Shown piece after piece: positions 1-9,451 of a stretch of DNA of 64,000 nt. Below the pieces are notes generated by a model. It was not told where the DNA came from. It was given only the letters and a program-made list of their open reading frames with translations, and ran no database searches. How positions within the stretch are numbered: position 1 is the stretch's first letter; every line of letters begins with the position of its first letter. The stretch is from Sphingobium chungbukense (lineage in GTDB: Bacteria; Pseudomonadota; Alphaproteobacteria; Sphingomonadales; Sphingomonadaceae): contig NZ_LBIC01000013.1 of NCBI RefSeq assembly GCF_001005725.1, positions 1-64,000 on the forward strand, in the 5' to 3' direction. Position numbers and translations under genes: made by a program.

Positions 1-219
1 GTGGCCGAACTGTCGGCAGCGCTGGTTGGCGCCGATGTGGGTCTCCCAACCACCCATCTCGACGATCATGCGGCCTATATCGGTTCCTGGCTTTCGATCC
101 TGCGCAGGGATAATCGTGCTCTGCTCACGGCGGCGGCGCGGGCAGAGGAGGCCGCAGGCTACTTGCTGCGCGCAACGGGTCTTGCCCGCGAGGATGTGGA
201 TGAGCAGGCCGCCGCTTGA
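1..219 (+). CDS. ardC: ArdC-type antirestriction protein, C-terminal end only (partial)
   Basis: Only the last 72 codons are in the window; the gene enters from the left edge, so the GTG at position 1 is not a real start. The tail contains ELSAALVGADVGL and DHAAYIGSWL followed by an alanine-rich helix, the usual end of ArdC/DUF1738 proteins, which join an ssDNA-binding domain to a zincin-like peptidase domain. ArdC proteins protect incoming conjugative DNA from host restriction. The HExxH motif must lie outside the window. The family match rests on these C-terminal motifs alone, but the conjugative context fits. Confidence 0.75.
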   Translation: MAELSAALVGADVGLPTTHLDDHAAYIGSWLSILRRDNRALLTAAARAEEAAGYLLRATGLAREDVDEQAAA

Positions 220-428
220 GCCGGTCGATAGTATTGCCTGTTCATGTGATCATCGCGATGACGGATCCAATGACCACAGTCCGCGTCTTTCCGGGAGGGG
301 TCGGCAAACGCCAGATGTCTGCTCCCGACCACTTTCCGCCATTCCAAGCGAGGTAATGAACGACCGCTAATTCCGTAACCCGCCACCTAACTCGCCCGAC
401 TGCCGCATTATTCTGCTAAGGGACCGTT

Positions 429-1988
429 ATGGTGGCGACCGCGGCGAGAATTGATCAACTTCCGGGCTTGCGGACCAGCTTGTCGAAACAACTATCGGCA
501 GCCGACGATGTTGCATTTTTGCGCATGCTTTGGACGCTTAACGCGCTGCAAACGGGTCGAGCTGCCGAGGCCGAGCGCTTCCTCAACGGCTACCCCCCTA
601 ACGCTGCGACGGAAGGCATTCTCGGCCCACATGCAATTTATCCGTGGGAACTCGAGACGCTAGCGAACGAGCTCCTCACGACCCCCAAGGGCGTTTTTCA
701 AACCTTCGATTGCCGAAACTGGAACGCGATTGGCGATCTGGTTAATCTGCTGCGCTCGATGGAGGGCGCGGAGTATCTGGCGCGTCGCGAGGACGTAAGC
801 ATCTTGGTCGAACTCGGCAGGATCGGTGCTCGGCAGTTTTCTTGGCAGCGCGGTTATGTCGGGCTACCCCCTCTCTATCGGAGCGCCTTTATCTATGGTC
901 AGGGCGAGTGCGCCGCGTATTTGCAGCAAGCCGCCAATCTCACCCCCTCCGATATGACACTTGTTGGATTCTCACTGCTTTCGGTCTTTTATACCGAGCC
1001 CCGCATTCGTCCGGCCACGGACATGGACCTGATCCACGAGTGGGGAATCACCCGACACACCCTGCAGCAGACGCTCGAGCGTATCTCCTGCCCTATCGCC
1101 GTCGCACGGGCCCAAGCGGCGGACCTTCGCGCGATGGAAATCGCAACCGCCTACAAGCCTAGCATCCTCCGGCGACATCCCTGTCTCCTTGTCGGCCATC
1201 GCGCGCGAACGATGATTGCCCCCTTGCCGGACCTGATCATGGACCGGGTGACCAACGGACTGTTTTACGATGTGGTCGGCGGGGGCGGGGCCGTTCGCGA
1301 TGAAGTTGGCCGAAAGTTTGAGAGCTACGCGCTTGATCTGCTGAAGCAGATGTTGCCAGCGGTCCTGTTTCACCCGGAGTCTAGCTATCGCACGCCCTTG
1401 GGACCTATCGCTACCCCCGACATTCTCATGCATGATCGGGACGGCGCAGTTTCACTGGCGATTGAGTGTAAAGCATCTCGGATGAGCGTAGCCGCCCGCT
1501 TCGGTGAAGCACCTGGCGAAGATCGCGGCTACGAGGAGATTGCCAAGGGCGTGATGCAGCTTTGGCGATTCTACGCACGCAGCCGGCTCGGCATAGCGCC
1601 GAGGCGCCTTTCCGATGACGTCAAGCTTTTGATCCTTACCCTTGATGAATGGTTTGCGGGGCGGGCGACCATCATTCCCCAGATCCTTGAGCGTGCCCAT
1701 GTTCTTGCGGATGCCAGTGCCCATGCGATTTCTCGCGAGGATCGACTCCCGGTCGCATTCTGCACTATCTCTGAGCTCGAGGACGTGCTGCGAACCGCGA
1801 CTGCGGAGTCGCTGCTGGAAACGGTCGAGATCGCGTCGGGGGACCGGGTCGGCTGGATCTTCTCCAGCCTCCATCAAGACGCGGAGTCGCCGAAGACCGA
1901 GCCCAAAGATTATCCGTTTCAGGATGCGCTGGGCGACCTGCTTCCATGGTATGGCCGGCTACAAGATCTAGGTGACGATGAGCCTTAA
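429..1988 (+). CDS. Uncharacterised 519-aa protein with C-terminal PD-(D/E)XK nuclease-like core
   Basis: I do not recognise the full-length family. Residues 320-350 read as a PD-(D/E)XK core: TPDILMHD supplies the P-D at about 330-331, and the next strand ends in LAIECKA with E-x-K at 346-348. An upstream acidic residue (E298 in GRKFESY) could complete the site. The first 300 residues look alpha-helical without recognised motifs. It starts at ATG 429 after AAGGGACC and converges with the SIR2-HEPN operon, 83 bp away. A nuclease role in defence is inferred from the fold and neighbourhood. Alternatives are a replication or repair nuclease, or an inactive fold member. Confidence 0.6.
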   Translation: MVATAARIDQLPGLRTSLSKQLSAADDVAFLRMLWTLNALQTGRAAEAERFLNGYPPNAATEGILGPHAIYPWELETLANELLTTPKGVFQTFDCRNWNAIGDLVNLLRSMEGAEYLARREDVSILVELGRIGARQFSWQRGYVGLPPLYRSAFIYGQGECAAYLQQAANLTPSDMTLVGFSLLSVFYTEPRIRPATDMDLIHEWGITRHTLQQTLERISCPIAVARAQAADLRAMEIATAYKPSILRRHPCLLVGHRARTMIAPLPDLIMDRVTNGLFYDVVGGGGAVRDEVGRKFESYALDLLKQMLPAVLFHPESSYRTPLGPIATPDILMHDRDGAVSLAIECKASRMSVAARFGEAPGEDRGYEEIAKGVMQLWRFYARSRLGIAPRRLSDDVKLLILTLDEWFAGRATIIPQILERAHVLADASAHAISREDRLPVAFCTISELEDVLRTATAESLLETVEIASGDRVGWIFSSLHQDAESPKTEPKDYPFQDALGDLLPWYGRLQDLGDDEP

Positions 1989-2071
1989 GAGGACGACCTG
2001 TTATTGCTTGCCGGAAACCCGCATCCTCGCTCTGCATTTGGCCGCGCCCTTATCAGGTCTCTCCCTGTGGA

Positions 2072-3019
2072 CTACCCCGTTGGTCCGGCGACCAGGGTGG
2101 GATCACGGTCATTGTAGGCCGCTGCAAATTCATCGTCCGTCCAGTCACCATCGCCGTAATCGGGCAGGTCGAAAAATTCCCATCCGCCCTTCCCGGGAGC
2201 CATGCCGAACAGCGGCCCTACGAACGGACAATTTGGGAGGAAGTACGCGCGGATATAGGGGTGGTCCTCATAATCCTTGCGGATAAAGGCATGGCCAAGA
2301 GTATTGGCTATGAACCAGGGGCGGACGGCATGGCTCGCGAACTGCTGCTCGATGATTGTGCGCATATGGATGATCGCTGCAAGTGCGTCATTACGCAGAG
2401 CGTTCGTTGTCTCCGGGTTGAAATGGATCGATCGGTGGCGCAAACCCATTAGGGCGCGGTACTCGACGACGGCATCAGGTAACAGGATGCCCCACGCATC
2501 GAGGGTGTCGATCGGCAAGCGCCAATCGTCGAAGGAATCTTTTCTATACACCTTCTTGTATTCCGGCGTCGCGGTGAAATGGCCGCGCATGTCCAGCATT
2601 AAGTGATTGAGGATGCGCTCGCCAAGCGCGCATGCGCCAACCAACGCCGGATAGTAAGCGCCGATCACAAAGGCCTGCCGCACCTGATGAAACAATGCGT
2701 TGTGATGCGCGAGTACCGAGAACGGCTTGACGCCCATCGCTACGAAATTGTCGATCTTGGCATCGATGCCGCGCTCACCGAATTCCGCGACCATGCCGGC
2801 GCGCGCCGATTGTAGGTTTCGCCGGTGGAGCTCCTTCACCTGATCTTCCCAATGATCGGGAATTTCGGGGTTGAGTGACAGCGCTCGGCTGTCGAAATCC
2901 ATCCCCCAGCTCAAATGCCGTCGGCGGCCGGAATCAGCGACTAGCCGCTTCTGTTCATCGAGCGATAGAGTCGGGTCGACGGTCTCGAAGGTGATCCGGG
3001 TCGGTTCCGGATCACTCAT
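2072..3019 (-). CDS. HEPN-like protein, partner of the SIR2 gene
   Basis: The chosen start is ATG at 3019, which overlaps the stop of the SIR2 gene by 8 bp (ATGAGTGA), giving 315 residues; a longer frame would run further into the SIR2 gene. The helical middle (about 100-200) ends in LRHRSIHF, an R-x4-H motif at 194-199 of the type that forms the RNase active site of HEPN domains. The last 100 residues are acidic and aromatic-rich and unrecognised. Tight coupling to a SIR2-type NADase suggests a two-component defence module with this protein as second effector or regulator. The HEPN assignment is motif-based; no structure comparison was possible. Confidence 0.6.
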   Translation of the reverse strand: MSDPEPTRITFETVDPTLSLDEQKRLVADSGRRRHLSWGMDFDSRALSLNPEIPDHWEDQVKELHRRNLQSARAGMVAEFGERGIDAKIDNFVAMGVKPFSVLAHHNALFHQVRQAFVIGAYYPALVGACALGERILNHLMLDMRGHFTATPEYKKVYRKDSFDDWRLPIDTLDAWGILLPDAVVEYRALMGLRHRSIHFNPETTNALRNDALAAIIHMRTIIEQQFASHAVRPWFIANTLGHAFIRKDYEDHPYIRAYFLPNCPFVGPLFGMAPGKGGWEFFDLPDYGDGDWTDDEFAAAYNDRDPTLVAGPTG

Positions 3020-6000
3020 AGCGCGTGGCTTTCTGGTCGAGCCATTGCAGTCGTCGGTCCAATTCGATCGCTGGGAGCGCTGCAATCAGCCGAGCGAGGA
3101 TCTTCGGCACGCCATACAGGTCGCTGGTGGTGCCGGGGCCAAACAGCTTCCACAGCAAGATGAGCGTCTCACGGGGAAATTTCTCGGGTGCCCCGGACCG
3201 CTCAATCACGTGGGTGCCACCATGCCCTTCTAGGAGCGACATATGCGGTAGGAGCTGCTCAAGCGCTTCGGGAAAGGCGTCGCCGCTCTCCACGGCCAGA
3301 TCGGCAAAGTGTCGGCTGAACTCTCGTTCGTGAAAGCTGCGCTCTCGCGGCCAGACTGCGAGCAGCAGCGGACCTATGCCCGTCCGCCAGGCGACCGCGC
3401 GATCCTCATCGATCTGATGGATCCACTGCTTCACCAGTTCGGCCACGCCGGTGCGCAAAGCCAATGGTCCAGTGCGGAGCGCTCTGGCGGCGTCGGCGAC
3501 GCCCATGCCCCAGTCCGTCTCGGTCTGTTCGCCGCGCAGGATCGACAACGCTGGCGCGATGATCTTGGCGGCGGCGTTGGTTAGATCGTGGCCACGACCG
3601 GTGAGCTCGCTGACTCCGCGCAGGACTGCCGCGCTAAAAGTCCTCGAGGCGACCGATGACAGGCGTGAATCGGTGACGAGAACCCGCCGCAGCGCGATGG
3701 CCTCGTCGCCGTCACCCGCCAGCGCGGCTTCAAGCAACGGCGCTACGGTCTGCCCCTCGATCGTCAGCACAAATCCAGCCGCGAACACGAGTGCGCCCCG
3801 TGCCATGGTGCCCTGACGGCCCGGTGCCGCAACAGCCGCATCGAGCGCTACCAGCAGTTCCGGATCGATTGATTCACCCGCCTTGCGCCGGGCCTCGATG
3901 TCAATGAGCGTGGCCTGGGTTAGGCGCCCGCCCGGGGTGTTGATCAGGTCGGCATAAAGATCACGCGTGGGGTCAAGGGGCTCGGTGTCACGCGCCACGG
4001 CTGCCGCGAACAACCTTTGCCACCACGCGGCGATCGCGGGTTCGGTCTGGCGCGGCGAGGACCAGTAAAGATCGGCAAGGCGATCGACGACCAGCGCCAG
4101 AAATGGTGCTTCGGCCAGCTCGAGCGTGGCAAAGATCGCGACGAGGAGAGGCCGGCGGTCAGGATCCTTCTCGCCTTCCGGAAAAGACAGCGCGACCATG
4201 AGGTCTCTCCAGAGTGGCGCGTTGGCGTCATCGAGCGGCGCGTCCTTGAGCGTGTCGAACGCGCCCCTCGGGTTGGTGCGACAAAAAACGCTCCATCCTT
4301 GCTGTTTCTCGATATCATGGCTGCCGAGCACTTCGCGTGCGACCTGCAACCGCTCGCCTTCAGCGGCATCAATGATTGGCTGCGCGTCGCCTACCACCAT
4401 GTGGACGCCCGTCGAATAGGATCCGAAAAAGTCCTGATCCTCGACGTCGCGTGCCAAATAGACGCGCCGCGCCTTTACGGCCGCAAGCTCCACCGCACCC
4501 TCGGCCGACAGTCTTCCTGCCTGCTCTAGCATGTTGAGTCGCAGCCAAATGGCCGCGTCGAGAGCATGGCTCCTCCAGTCCGCCTGACCAGCCTCGACCA
4601 CATAGCGGTCATAATAGGCCGGCCCCTCAGTCAGGATGCGCTTTTCGACGGCGGCAACCAGATCGGCATTCGCATCCCCGGCACGGTCGCGCAGCACGAG
4701 CGCGAGCTCGCGGCGCACCGTCCAGAAGATGTCACGCGAGAGGCCCACCAGCCCGGCGAACGCTTCGTCGGCGTCGAACAGCTCCGCCTGACGCAAGCTG
4801 TGCAGCCAAAGCCGTGCCCCCAAGATGCCAGGCATGGCCTTCCAGGCTGAGGCTTGCGCGCGGACCGCATCGCGATCTTTGGCGGCCGCCGGCTTGAGCA
4901 GCCGCGCGAGCAGCTCGACCAAGAAAACCGGCCCATCATGATGCTCGTTCTGGCCGTGCGGTTCGACCGATGGCACAGCGCTGTCATTGCCGTCATAATC
5001 GCCCTCGATCGTGCCGATATCGAGCGAAAGCCCGACCGTCGCGCGGAGCCTCGCGCTGGCGATCTCAAGCAGTACTAGCGGCTCCGGCAGCGCCAGCAAT
5101 GCGGCAACGAGATCCGAAGCGCCGCCGCGGTCCGAAAGCGTCAGTCGCGGCCAGGCGAGATCGGAGAGACGCCGCGGCGGATCGACGGCGGGTTCGTCAT
5201 CGAAGAAAGATCTGCCGGACCGGAGTTCGAGCGCGGGGGTCAACAAGCTCACTGCCCGTTCCATGTCGGCGTGCAGCACAACGGGGCCTTTGAGCACCTC
5301 CATCAGCGTATAGGCGCGGTCTTCCCAATGGTCGCCGCGATCGGGTCGGCTGATCGCGAGAAGGCGCCAGAGGCGGAGCCACAGAACCGGTGCATCCTTC
5401 ACTTGCCGGATCCGTCGCGCCAGTTCGTCAGCGAACGGCTTGCCGAGCTTCTCGAGCCAGTCGACCGCCCGCCGGAACCGGTCGGACGAGGCAAGATCCC
5501 TGACAAGCCAGGCGGCGATGATCCAGGACGCGTCCCGCTCGGTCCATAATTTTCTGTCGGCGAAGAAGTCGAACCAGTCTCCGTCGATAATGATCGGGAT
5601 CGCGAGCGACCATAGGTCTCGACGGCCGCTGAACAGCCAGGCGGCGTGATCGAGTTCCGAGGCATCGGCGTCGGCGAAGGGCTTGGCGAGGATCGCCTGC
5701 GCCCACTCGCGCCGCGTCGCCCGCGGTCGCTCGACGAGGTCCGCCAGTTTTTCCAAGTCCGGCCACAGGGCGGCATGGCTGGTTGGATTGCCGGCCGCAT
5801 CGAGTTGGTATTCATAGGCGATCGGCTCGACCGCAAGCGCAGCCCAGCGGACATCCGCCAGGTCGCGCGTCACCACCGCGTCAATCGCATAGACTGGGCG
5901 CAGATCGGGAAAGCGCTGCCGATCCGCTTCGAGGACGTTTAGAAAATATCGTACCGGCGCGTCGCCGGCACTGTAGCCGACCAGCACGACGGTTTTGGTG

Positions 6001-6626
6001 CGGCAGAGGTCAAACAGGAACCGCGACGCCCAGCCCGATCGCATATAAGCATCGCCATAGTCTGCGCTCGTCACGACTAGCGGTGTTTCATCTAGGCCGA
6101 CATCCGGGTCAGCAATCCGACCGTGAATATGGATAATCCCGCCGAACCCAGCGCTGCCTGGCGGCGGCAGATCCTGCCCGGCAAAGCTGAAGGTACGGAC
6201 CTGATCGGCATCCTCGGTCTCCATCAGAGCGCGCTCGATCAGCGTGTCAAAATTGGTGGTCACGATTGCCGGGCGATTTTCGAGATCGCGCGACAGGCGC
6301 AGGATGGTGCGATGATGCGAGAGATCCGCATCAGCGGGCGGCTGCAACTCCGCCACGACCGCGCGAGTCATTTCGGCTGGATTGACGATCCGGCGGCTGA
6401 GCGACCCTAACGCTTCCTCGAACCGATTCTCTTTGAACGATAATTGCTCCGACGCGCTCATTTCGACGTTGAGACTCGCGAAGCAGCGTGTCACGAGCGC
6501 GCCGAAACCAGGCAATTGCGGCGCGCTTACGCCCGCGCCGCACAAGAAGACGACATCACCGGTCAAAAGAGCTTCGACCAGCTGCTCGGGAAATTCCGGT
6601 CCAGCCTCAGAAAAGCGAAGGCTCAT
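3012..6626 (-). CDS. Large SIR2-domain protein (candidate antiphage NADase)
   Basis: The 1204-residue protein has an N-terminal SIR2 fold: FLCGAGVSAP (about 27-36, nucleotide loop), TTNFDTLIE (123-131), HIHGR (166-170) and LVGYSAGD (215-222). The remaining 900 residues are helical, probably repeat-like, and would act as sensor or scaffold. Defence-associated sirtuins of the DSR and Thoeris type deplete NAD+ after phage sensing. Their length and N-terminal SIR2 placement resemble this gene, but I cannot assign it to a named subtype. It is first in an operon with the HEPN-like gene, which overlaps its stop. Start ATG 6626; upstream is a long non-coding stretch. Confidence 0.8.
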   Translation of the reverse strand: MSLRFSEAGPEFPEQLVEALLTGDVVFLCGAGVSAPQLPGFGALVTRCFASLNVEMSASEQLSFKENRFEEALGSLSRRIVNPAEMTRAVVAELQPPADADLSHHRTILRLSRDLENRPAIVTTNFDTLIERALMETEDADQVRTFSFAGQDLPPPGSAGFGGIIHIHGRIADPDVGLDETPLVVTSADYGDAYMRSGWASRFLFDLCRTKTVVLVGYSAGDAPVRYFLNVLEADRQRFPDLRPVYAIDAVVTRDLADVRWAALAVEPIAYEYQLDAAGNPTSHAALWPDLEKLADLVERPRATRREWAQAILAKPFADADASELDHAAWLFSGRRDLWSLAIPIIIDGDWFDFFADRKLWTERDASWIIAAWLVRDLASSDRFRRAVDWLEKLGKPFADELARRIRQVKDAPVLWLRLWRLLAISRPDRGDHWEDRAYTLMEVLKGPVVLHADMERAVSLLTPALELRSGRSFFDDEPAVDPPRRLSDLAWPRLTLSDRGGASDLVAALLALPEPLVLLEIASARLRATVGLSLDIGTIEGDYDGNDSAVPSVEPHGQNEHHDGPVFLVELLARLLKPAAAKDRDAVRAQASAWKAMPGILGARLWLHSLRQAELFDADEAFAGLVGLSRDIFWTVRRELALVLRDRAGDANADLVAAVEKRILTEGPAYYDRYVVEAGQADWRSHALDAAIWLRLNMLEQAGRLSAEGAVELAAVKARRVYLARDVEDQDFFGSYSTGVHMVVGDAQPIIDAAEGERLQVAREVLGSHDIEKQQGWSVFCRTNPRGAFDTLKDAPLDDANAPLWRDLMVALSFPEGEKDPDRRPLLVAIFATLELAEAPFLALVVDRLADLYWSSPRQTEPAIAAWWQRLFAAAVARDTEPLDPTRDLYADLINTPGGRLTQATLIDIEARRKAGESIDPELLVALDAAVAAPGRQGTMARGALVFAAGFVLTIEGQTVAPLLEAALAGDGDEAIALRRVLVTDSRLSSVASRTFSAAVLRGVSELTGRGHDLTNAAAKIIAPALSILRGEQTETDWGMGVADAARALRTGPLALRTGVAELVKQWIHQIDEDRAVAWRTGIGPLLLAVWPRERSFHEREFSRHFADLAVESGDAFPEALEQLLPHMSLLEGHGGTHVIERSGAPEKFPRETLILLWKLFGPGTTSDLYGVPKILARLIAALPAIELDRRLQWLDQKATRYE

Positions 6627-7332
6627 CTCTAACAGCCCGGCATTTGCGCACGATGATGCAGTCGGAGTGGCGCTGTTACTGCGACTACCGGCCGCCCTTT
6701 AAAAGCCGCTGATGAGGGATCGTTGAACATAGAGCCAACATCCGGGAACCGCGTCCCGCTGTCTAGTGGCGGAGAACACTGCTAGCGATTTACGTCGCGA
6801 GTGTTTGCCATTCTTAATCCACGATGCTCAGAGCTGACCGCGCCGGTCTTTCCGGTTGCACGCATTTGAGTCCAAAGCTGCCTCACCGCAGACGGCCTCG
6901 CCTCGGTGGATCGACGATTGCATCCGCGTACGGCGTGAGTGTCTACTCTCGCCCCAAGACGTCATTCAGTTGGGGCGTCGGGAACGACGGCTTCGTCCCA
7001 AGCTCTGCCTGTTCGGAAGGCGTCGATCATGATGCGACGAGATCCAGCATCCGAGATTTGACACGATCGCTGGAAAATCGCTGCTCCTTGATTCCATGAA
7101 GCCTCAGCCCCTCGCCAGAGGATGCGCATGCTTGGGCCATCGCGCTGGCTGCCGCAATCCGGGGCCAATCCGGCCGTGTTGGCGCTTGCGCGCCTGCCCG
7201 CTCCACCCGGCATTGTCCCGGGTTTCCCTTGGGCTTTGCCCGGCGGTGCTGCCGCCGCTTCCTTCGATGGCCCGGAGGCTGCGCATCCGGCGGATGGGCC
7301 GCCGGCCCCAAGTGGAACGAAAGGCAAAGCTC
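6627..7332. other. 706-bp non-coding stretch with structured GC-rich leader of the DUF2493 gene
   Basis: No convincing gene is seen. The left part should hold the promoter of the minus-strand SIR2 operon. The right part (about 7190-7330) is a GC-rich leader in front of DUF2493 with inverted repeats such as GGCGG-TGCTG-CCGCC. Positions 7194-7228 align with 9321-9352 in front of ssb, sharing CTGCCCGC, then TTGTCYCGGG and TTTCCC. A longer in-frame extension of DUF2493 into this stretch (from 7096) is rejected because it lacks family sequence and the ATG at 7333 fits the domain start. Confidence 0.5.
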
Positions 7333-8274
7333 ATGACCAGCACTCTCTCGGCGATACTCTCCGCCCTCGAACTTGGTCATCTTGATCACACTGGCGACCT
7401 GCGCACCCTGGAGGCGCCGCCCCCCGCCGAAGCCATGGAACAAACCGTCAGCGCTGTCTGGAGCGATCTTTTCGCGCTTTTCCCCTTTAGTGCGCTCGAG
7501 CGCGACATCGAGGATCTGGGCTGGGGCCTGGTCAATCTCTTCCACCGCGCCGCCGCCAAGAAGCACCAGATGATCGACCGGCTGACCGACGAGATTCGGC
7601 TTCTGCTCGCCGAGCAGGATGGCTCGGAAGTTGCGACCGCCGACCTTGAGGACAAGATCGATCTCGCCCGCAAGATCGAACAGTCCGCCGAGGCCTATGA
7701 GACCATGCGCGACACGGCGGCCCGCCATTATCTCCACGAGACGGGCCGTTCCTGGGTGCCGGCGTCGGGCAACCGCATTTCTCTCGGCACGACCGCGGCG
7801 ATAGTCGATGGCCGGTCCTATCTCCAGGCGCGGCGAGAAAGGGTGCGCGATGCCAATATGGTCCATGGCACGCCCGTGATCTTCGCCGGCGGGCGGCTGC
7901 GTTTCGCCAGCGACGACGAGGCCAAGCAGTTTGCGGATAACCTGCTGCGAACGCTCAATGCCGTCCGCGAGCGGGTGGGCGACATGTATCTCGTCCATGG
8001 CGGTGACATGAAAGGCATTGAGCGCCTGGCCGCGTCTTGGGCCGAGCAGAACGGTATCCAGCAGCTGCGGTTCGGGCTCGATCGCAAGCTCGGCGATCGC
8101 GCCGGGTTCCGCCGCAATGAGCAGATGCTTTCGGTCAAGCCGCGCTACGTCATCGCCTTCCAAGGCAATGGTGTCACCGAAAGGCTGGTGATCGAGGCCA
8201 AGGCGCGCGGTATCCACGTCGTTGATCGCCGCGGACCGCTTGGCACGCCGCCAGCGTCGCGACCCTGCGGCTGA
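7333..8274 (+). CDS. DUF2493 domain-containing protein
   Basis: The 313-residue protein starts at ATG 7333 (MTSTLSAILS). The C-terminal third (about 200-305) carries the DUF2493/SLOG-type Rossmann fold: VIFAGGRLRF, then MYLVHGGDMKGIERLAA, a glycine-rich nucleotide-binding loop, and the RNEQML helix. SLOG-like domains bind nucleotides or nucleotide-derived ligands, and this family is common in plasmid and ICE maintenance regions of Alphaproteobacteria. The N-terminal 200 residues are helical and unrecognised. It is followed by a clear hairpin terminator. Its biochemical role is not known. Confidence 0.85.
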   Translation: MTSTLSAILSALELGHLDHTGDLRTLEAPPPAEAMEQTVSAVWSDLFALFPFSALERDIEDLGWGLVNLFHRAAAKKHQMIDRLTDEIRLLLAEQDGSEVATADLEDKIDLARKIEQSAEAYETMRDTAARHYLHETGRSWVPASGNRISLGTTAAIVDGRSYLQARRERVRDANMVHGTPVIFAGGRLRFASDDEAKQFADNLLRTLNAVRERVGDMYLVHGGDMKGIERLAASWAEQNGIQQLRFGLDRKLGDRAGFRRNEQMLSVKPRYVIAFQGNGVTERLVIEAKARGIHVVDRRGPLGTPPASRPCG

Positions 8275-8282
8275 TCCGCCGC

Positions 8283-8304
8283 GCCGGCCGCTTTGGCGGC
8301 CGGC
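8283..8304 (+). terminator. Hairpin terminator after DUF2493 gene
   Basis: Nine-bp arms (8283-8291 GCCGGCCGC and 8296-8304) surround a TTTG loop, 8 bp after the DUF2493 stop. A loose T tract (TTACCCCGTTTT) follows, so termination efficiency is uncertain. Confidence 0.6.
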
Positions 8305-8383
8305 TTACCCCGTTTTGAAATGCTGCGATGCCGGAGGGGAGGAGGGCAGGGCGGGTGCGTCCCGTTTCCCGGAGGTTTGCATC

Positions 8384-9019
8384 ATGTTCATGCCCGATCA
8401 CCCCACAGCGCGCGCGCTCCTTGCCTTTCGCGCGGCGCATGGCCGCCGCTGGAAAGCGAAGCTGCTGCTCTTGTGGTCGACCGGCCGCGACGTCGAAGAG
8501 GCCAATGGCGCCTGCCTGCGCCAGTTGCGCAACCAGGCCGGCCCAGCATGGCTTCGCCGGCTATCGCCACGCCGCTGGCGCGCGATCGAGAGATTGGCGG
8601 AGCCCGGCGATCGGCAGACCGCCTCGATCTTCCTTGATCGCGCGCGCGAGTTTCACGAAGGGGCATGCTTTGGAGCCACCGTTGCTCTTGCTCCCGCGCT
8701 GCACCTGCTGGCGATATCCTGCGAGCTGGGGCTCAAAGCCTATCTTATGAGCCGGGGCTGGTCGCACGAGGAGGTCGCGCGCGATATTCGTCACGACCTC
8801 ATCGCCGCCTTCGACGAAGCGCGGCGGCTTGGCCTCCCGTCCCCGGGCCGTATTCTCGTCGATTTGCTTACAAGCCTCGGTCCCGCCTATGCCGGGCATC
8901 GTATCGACGCGCTGGTGGCGGATGGTTATGTTTGCGATTTCGCGGCCGTGCTGCGCGCGATGGGCTCGCTCCTCGATGCCGTGGCGGCCGGACTGAGCCT
9001 GCCGATGCCGACGCCGTAA
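8384..9019 (+). CDS. HEPN-like protein of the element maintenance region
   Basis: The gene starts at ATG 8384 behind a good ribosome site (GGAGG at 8371, TTTGCATC spacer), giving 211 residues. The first 85 residues are arginine- and tryptophan-rich and basic. The C-terminal part (about 90-190) resembles a HEPN helical bundle of the type AREFHEGACFG...LLAISCELGLKAYL...RHDLIAAFDEARRLG, where the HDL helix is typical. I see no R-x4-H catalytic pair, so it may be a non-catalytic HEPN protein. The frame is open further upstream into the DUF2493 gene, but the Shine-Dalgarno decides the start. Function unknown. Confidence 0.65.
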   Translation: MFMPDHPTARALLAFRAAHGRRWKAKLLLLWSTGRDVEEANGACLRQLRNQAGPAWLRRLSPRRWRAIERLAEPGDRQTASIFLDRAREFHEGACFGATVALAPALHLLAISCELGLKAYLMSRGWSHEEVARDIRHDLIAAFDEARRLGLPSPGRILVDLLTSLGPAYAGHRIDALVADGYVCDFAAVLRAMGSLLDAVAAGLSLPMPTP

Positions 9020-9451
9020 CTGCGCCTTCTTGCCCGTCCCCTAGCATGAGCATGCCATGGTTTGGGTTCCGCCGGACGGCGGTGCGGGATATGGTCCGTT
9101 TCGCCGCGCGGCTTGGCGGCGGGCGGGGCAAAGTCGAGCTTGAGGTTCGCCAAGGCATTGGACCGGCGTGGCCCTATAGGTCGGGGATGCCTGTGATCAC
9201 CATGGAGGGGTTCCTGGCACGGCCAAGCGACGAGCCGTCCTTCTCCTCATCTGACCCCTAAGTCGGCCGTCCGGCCCATCCAACCCGCGATCCTTCGGGC
9301 CGAGTTGCCGTGTACCACGGCTGCCCGCACCACCCCTTGTCTCGGGGTTTCCCGGCGCTGCGCCTGCCGGTGGATGATCCGTCCTGTCCGCCTTGGCCGG
9401 GGATCAGTCGAAGGGACGGTCCCTTGGACCCAGTTCGAAGGAACTCCAGCC
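9020..9451. other. 432-bp stretch without a convincing gene; structured leader of ssb
   Basis: A 71-codon plus-strand frame from ATG 9046 to 9261 has no recognised family and no good ribosome site, so it is not called. From about 9300 the sequence is a structured leader: CCCC-TTGTCT-CGGGG near 9333 and the near-perfect repeat AAGGGAC-G-GTCCCTT at 9411-9425, 27 bp before the ssb start. The 9321-9352 block resembles the leader of DUF2493. Confidence 0.45.

Noticed and set aside
7027..8217. 396-codon minus-strand frame opposite DUF2493
   Set aside because: The plus-strand DUF2493 gene has domain motifs, start and terminator; the antisense frame has none.
9046..9261. Possible 71-aa gene between the HEPN-like gene and ssb
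   Set aside because: No family, no good ribosome site, and composition looks like leader sequence; kept only as non-coding stretch.
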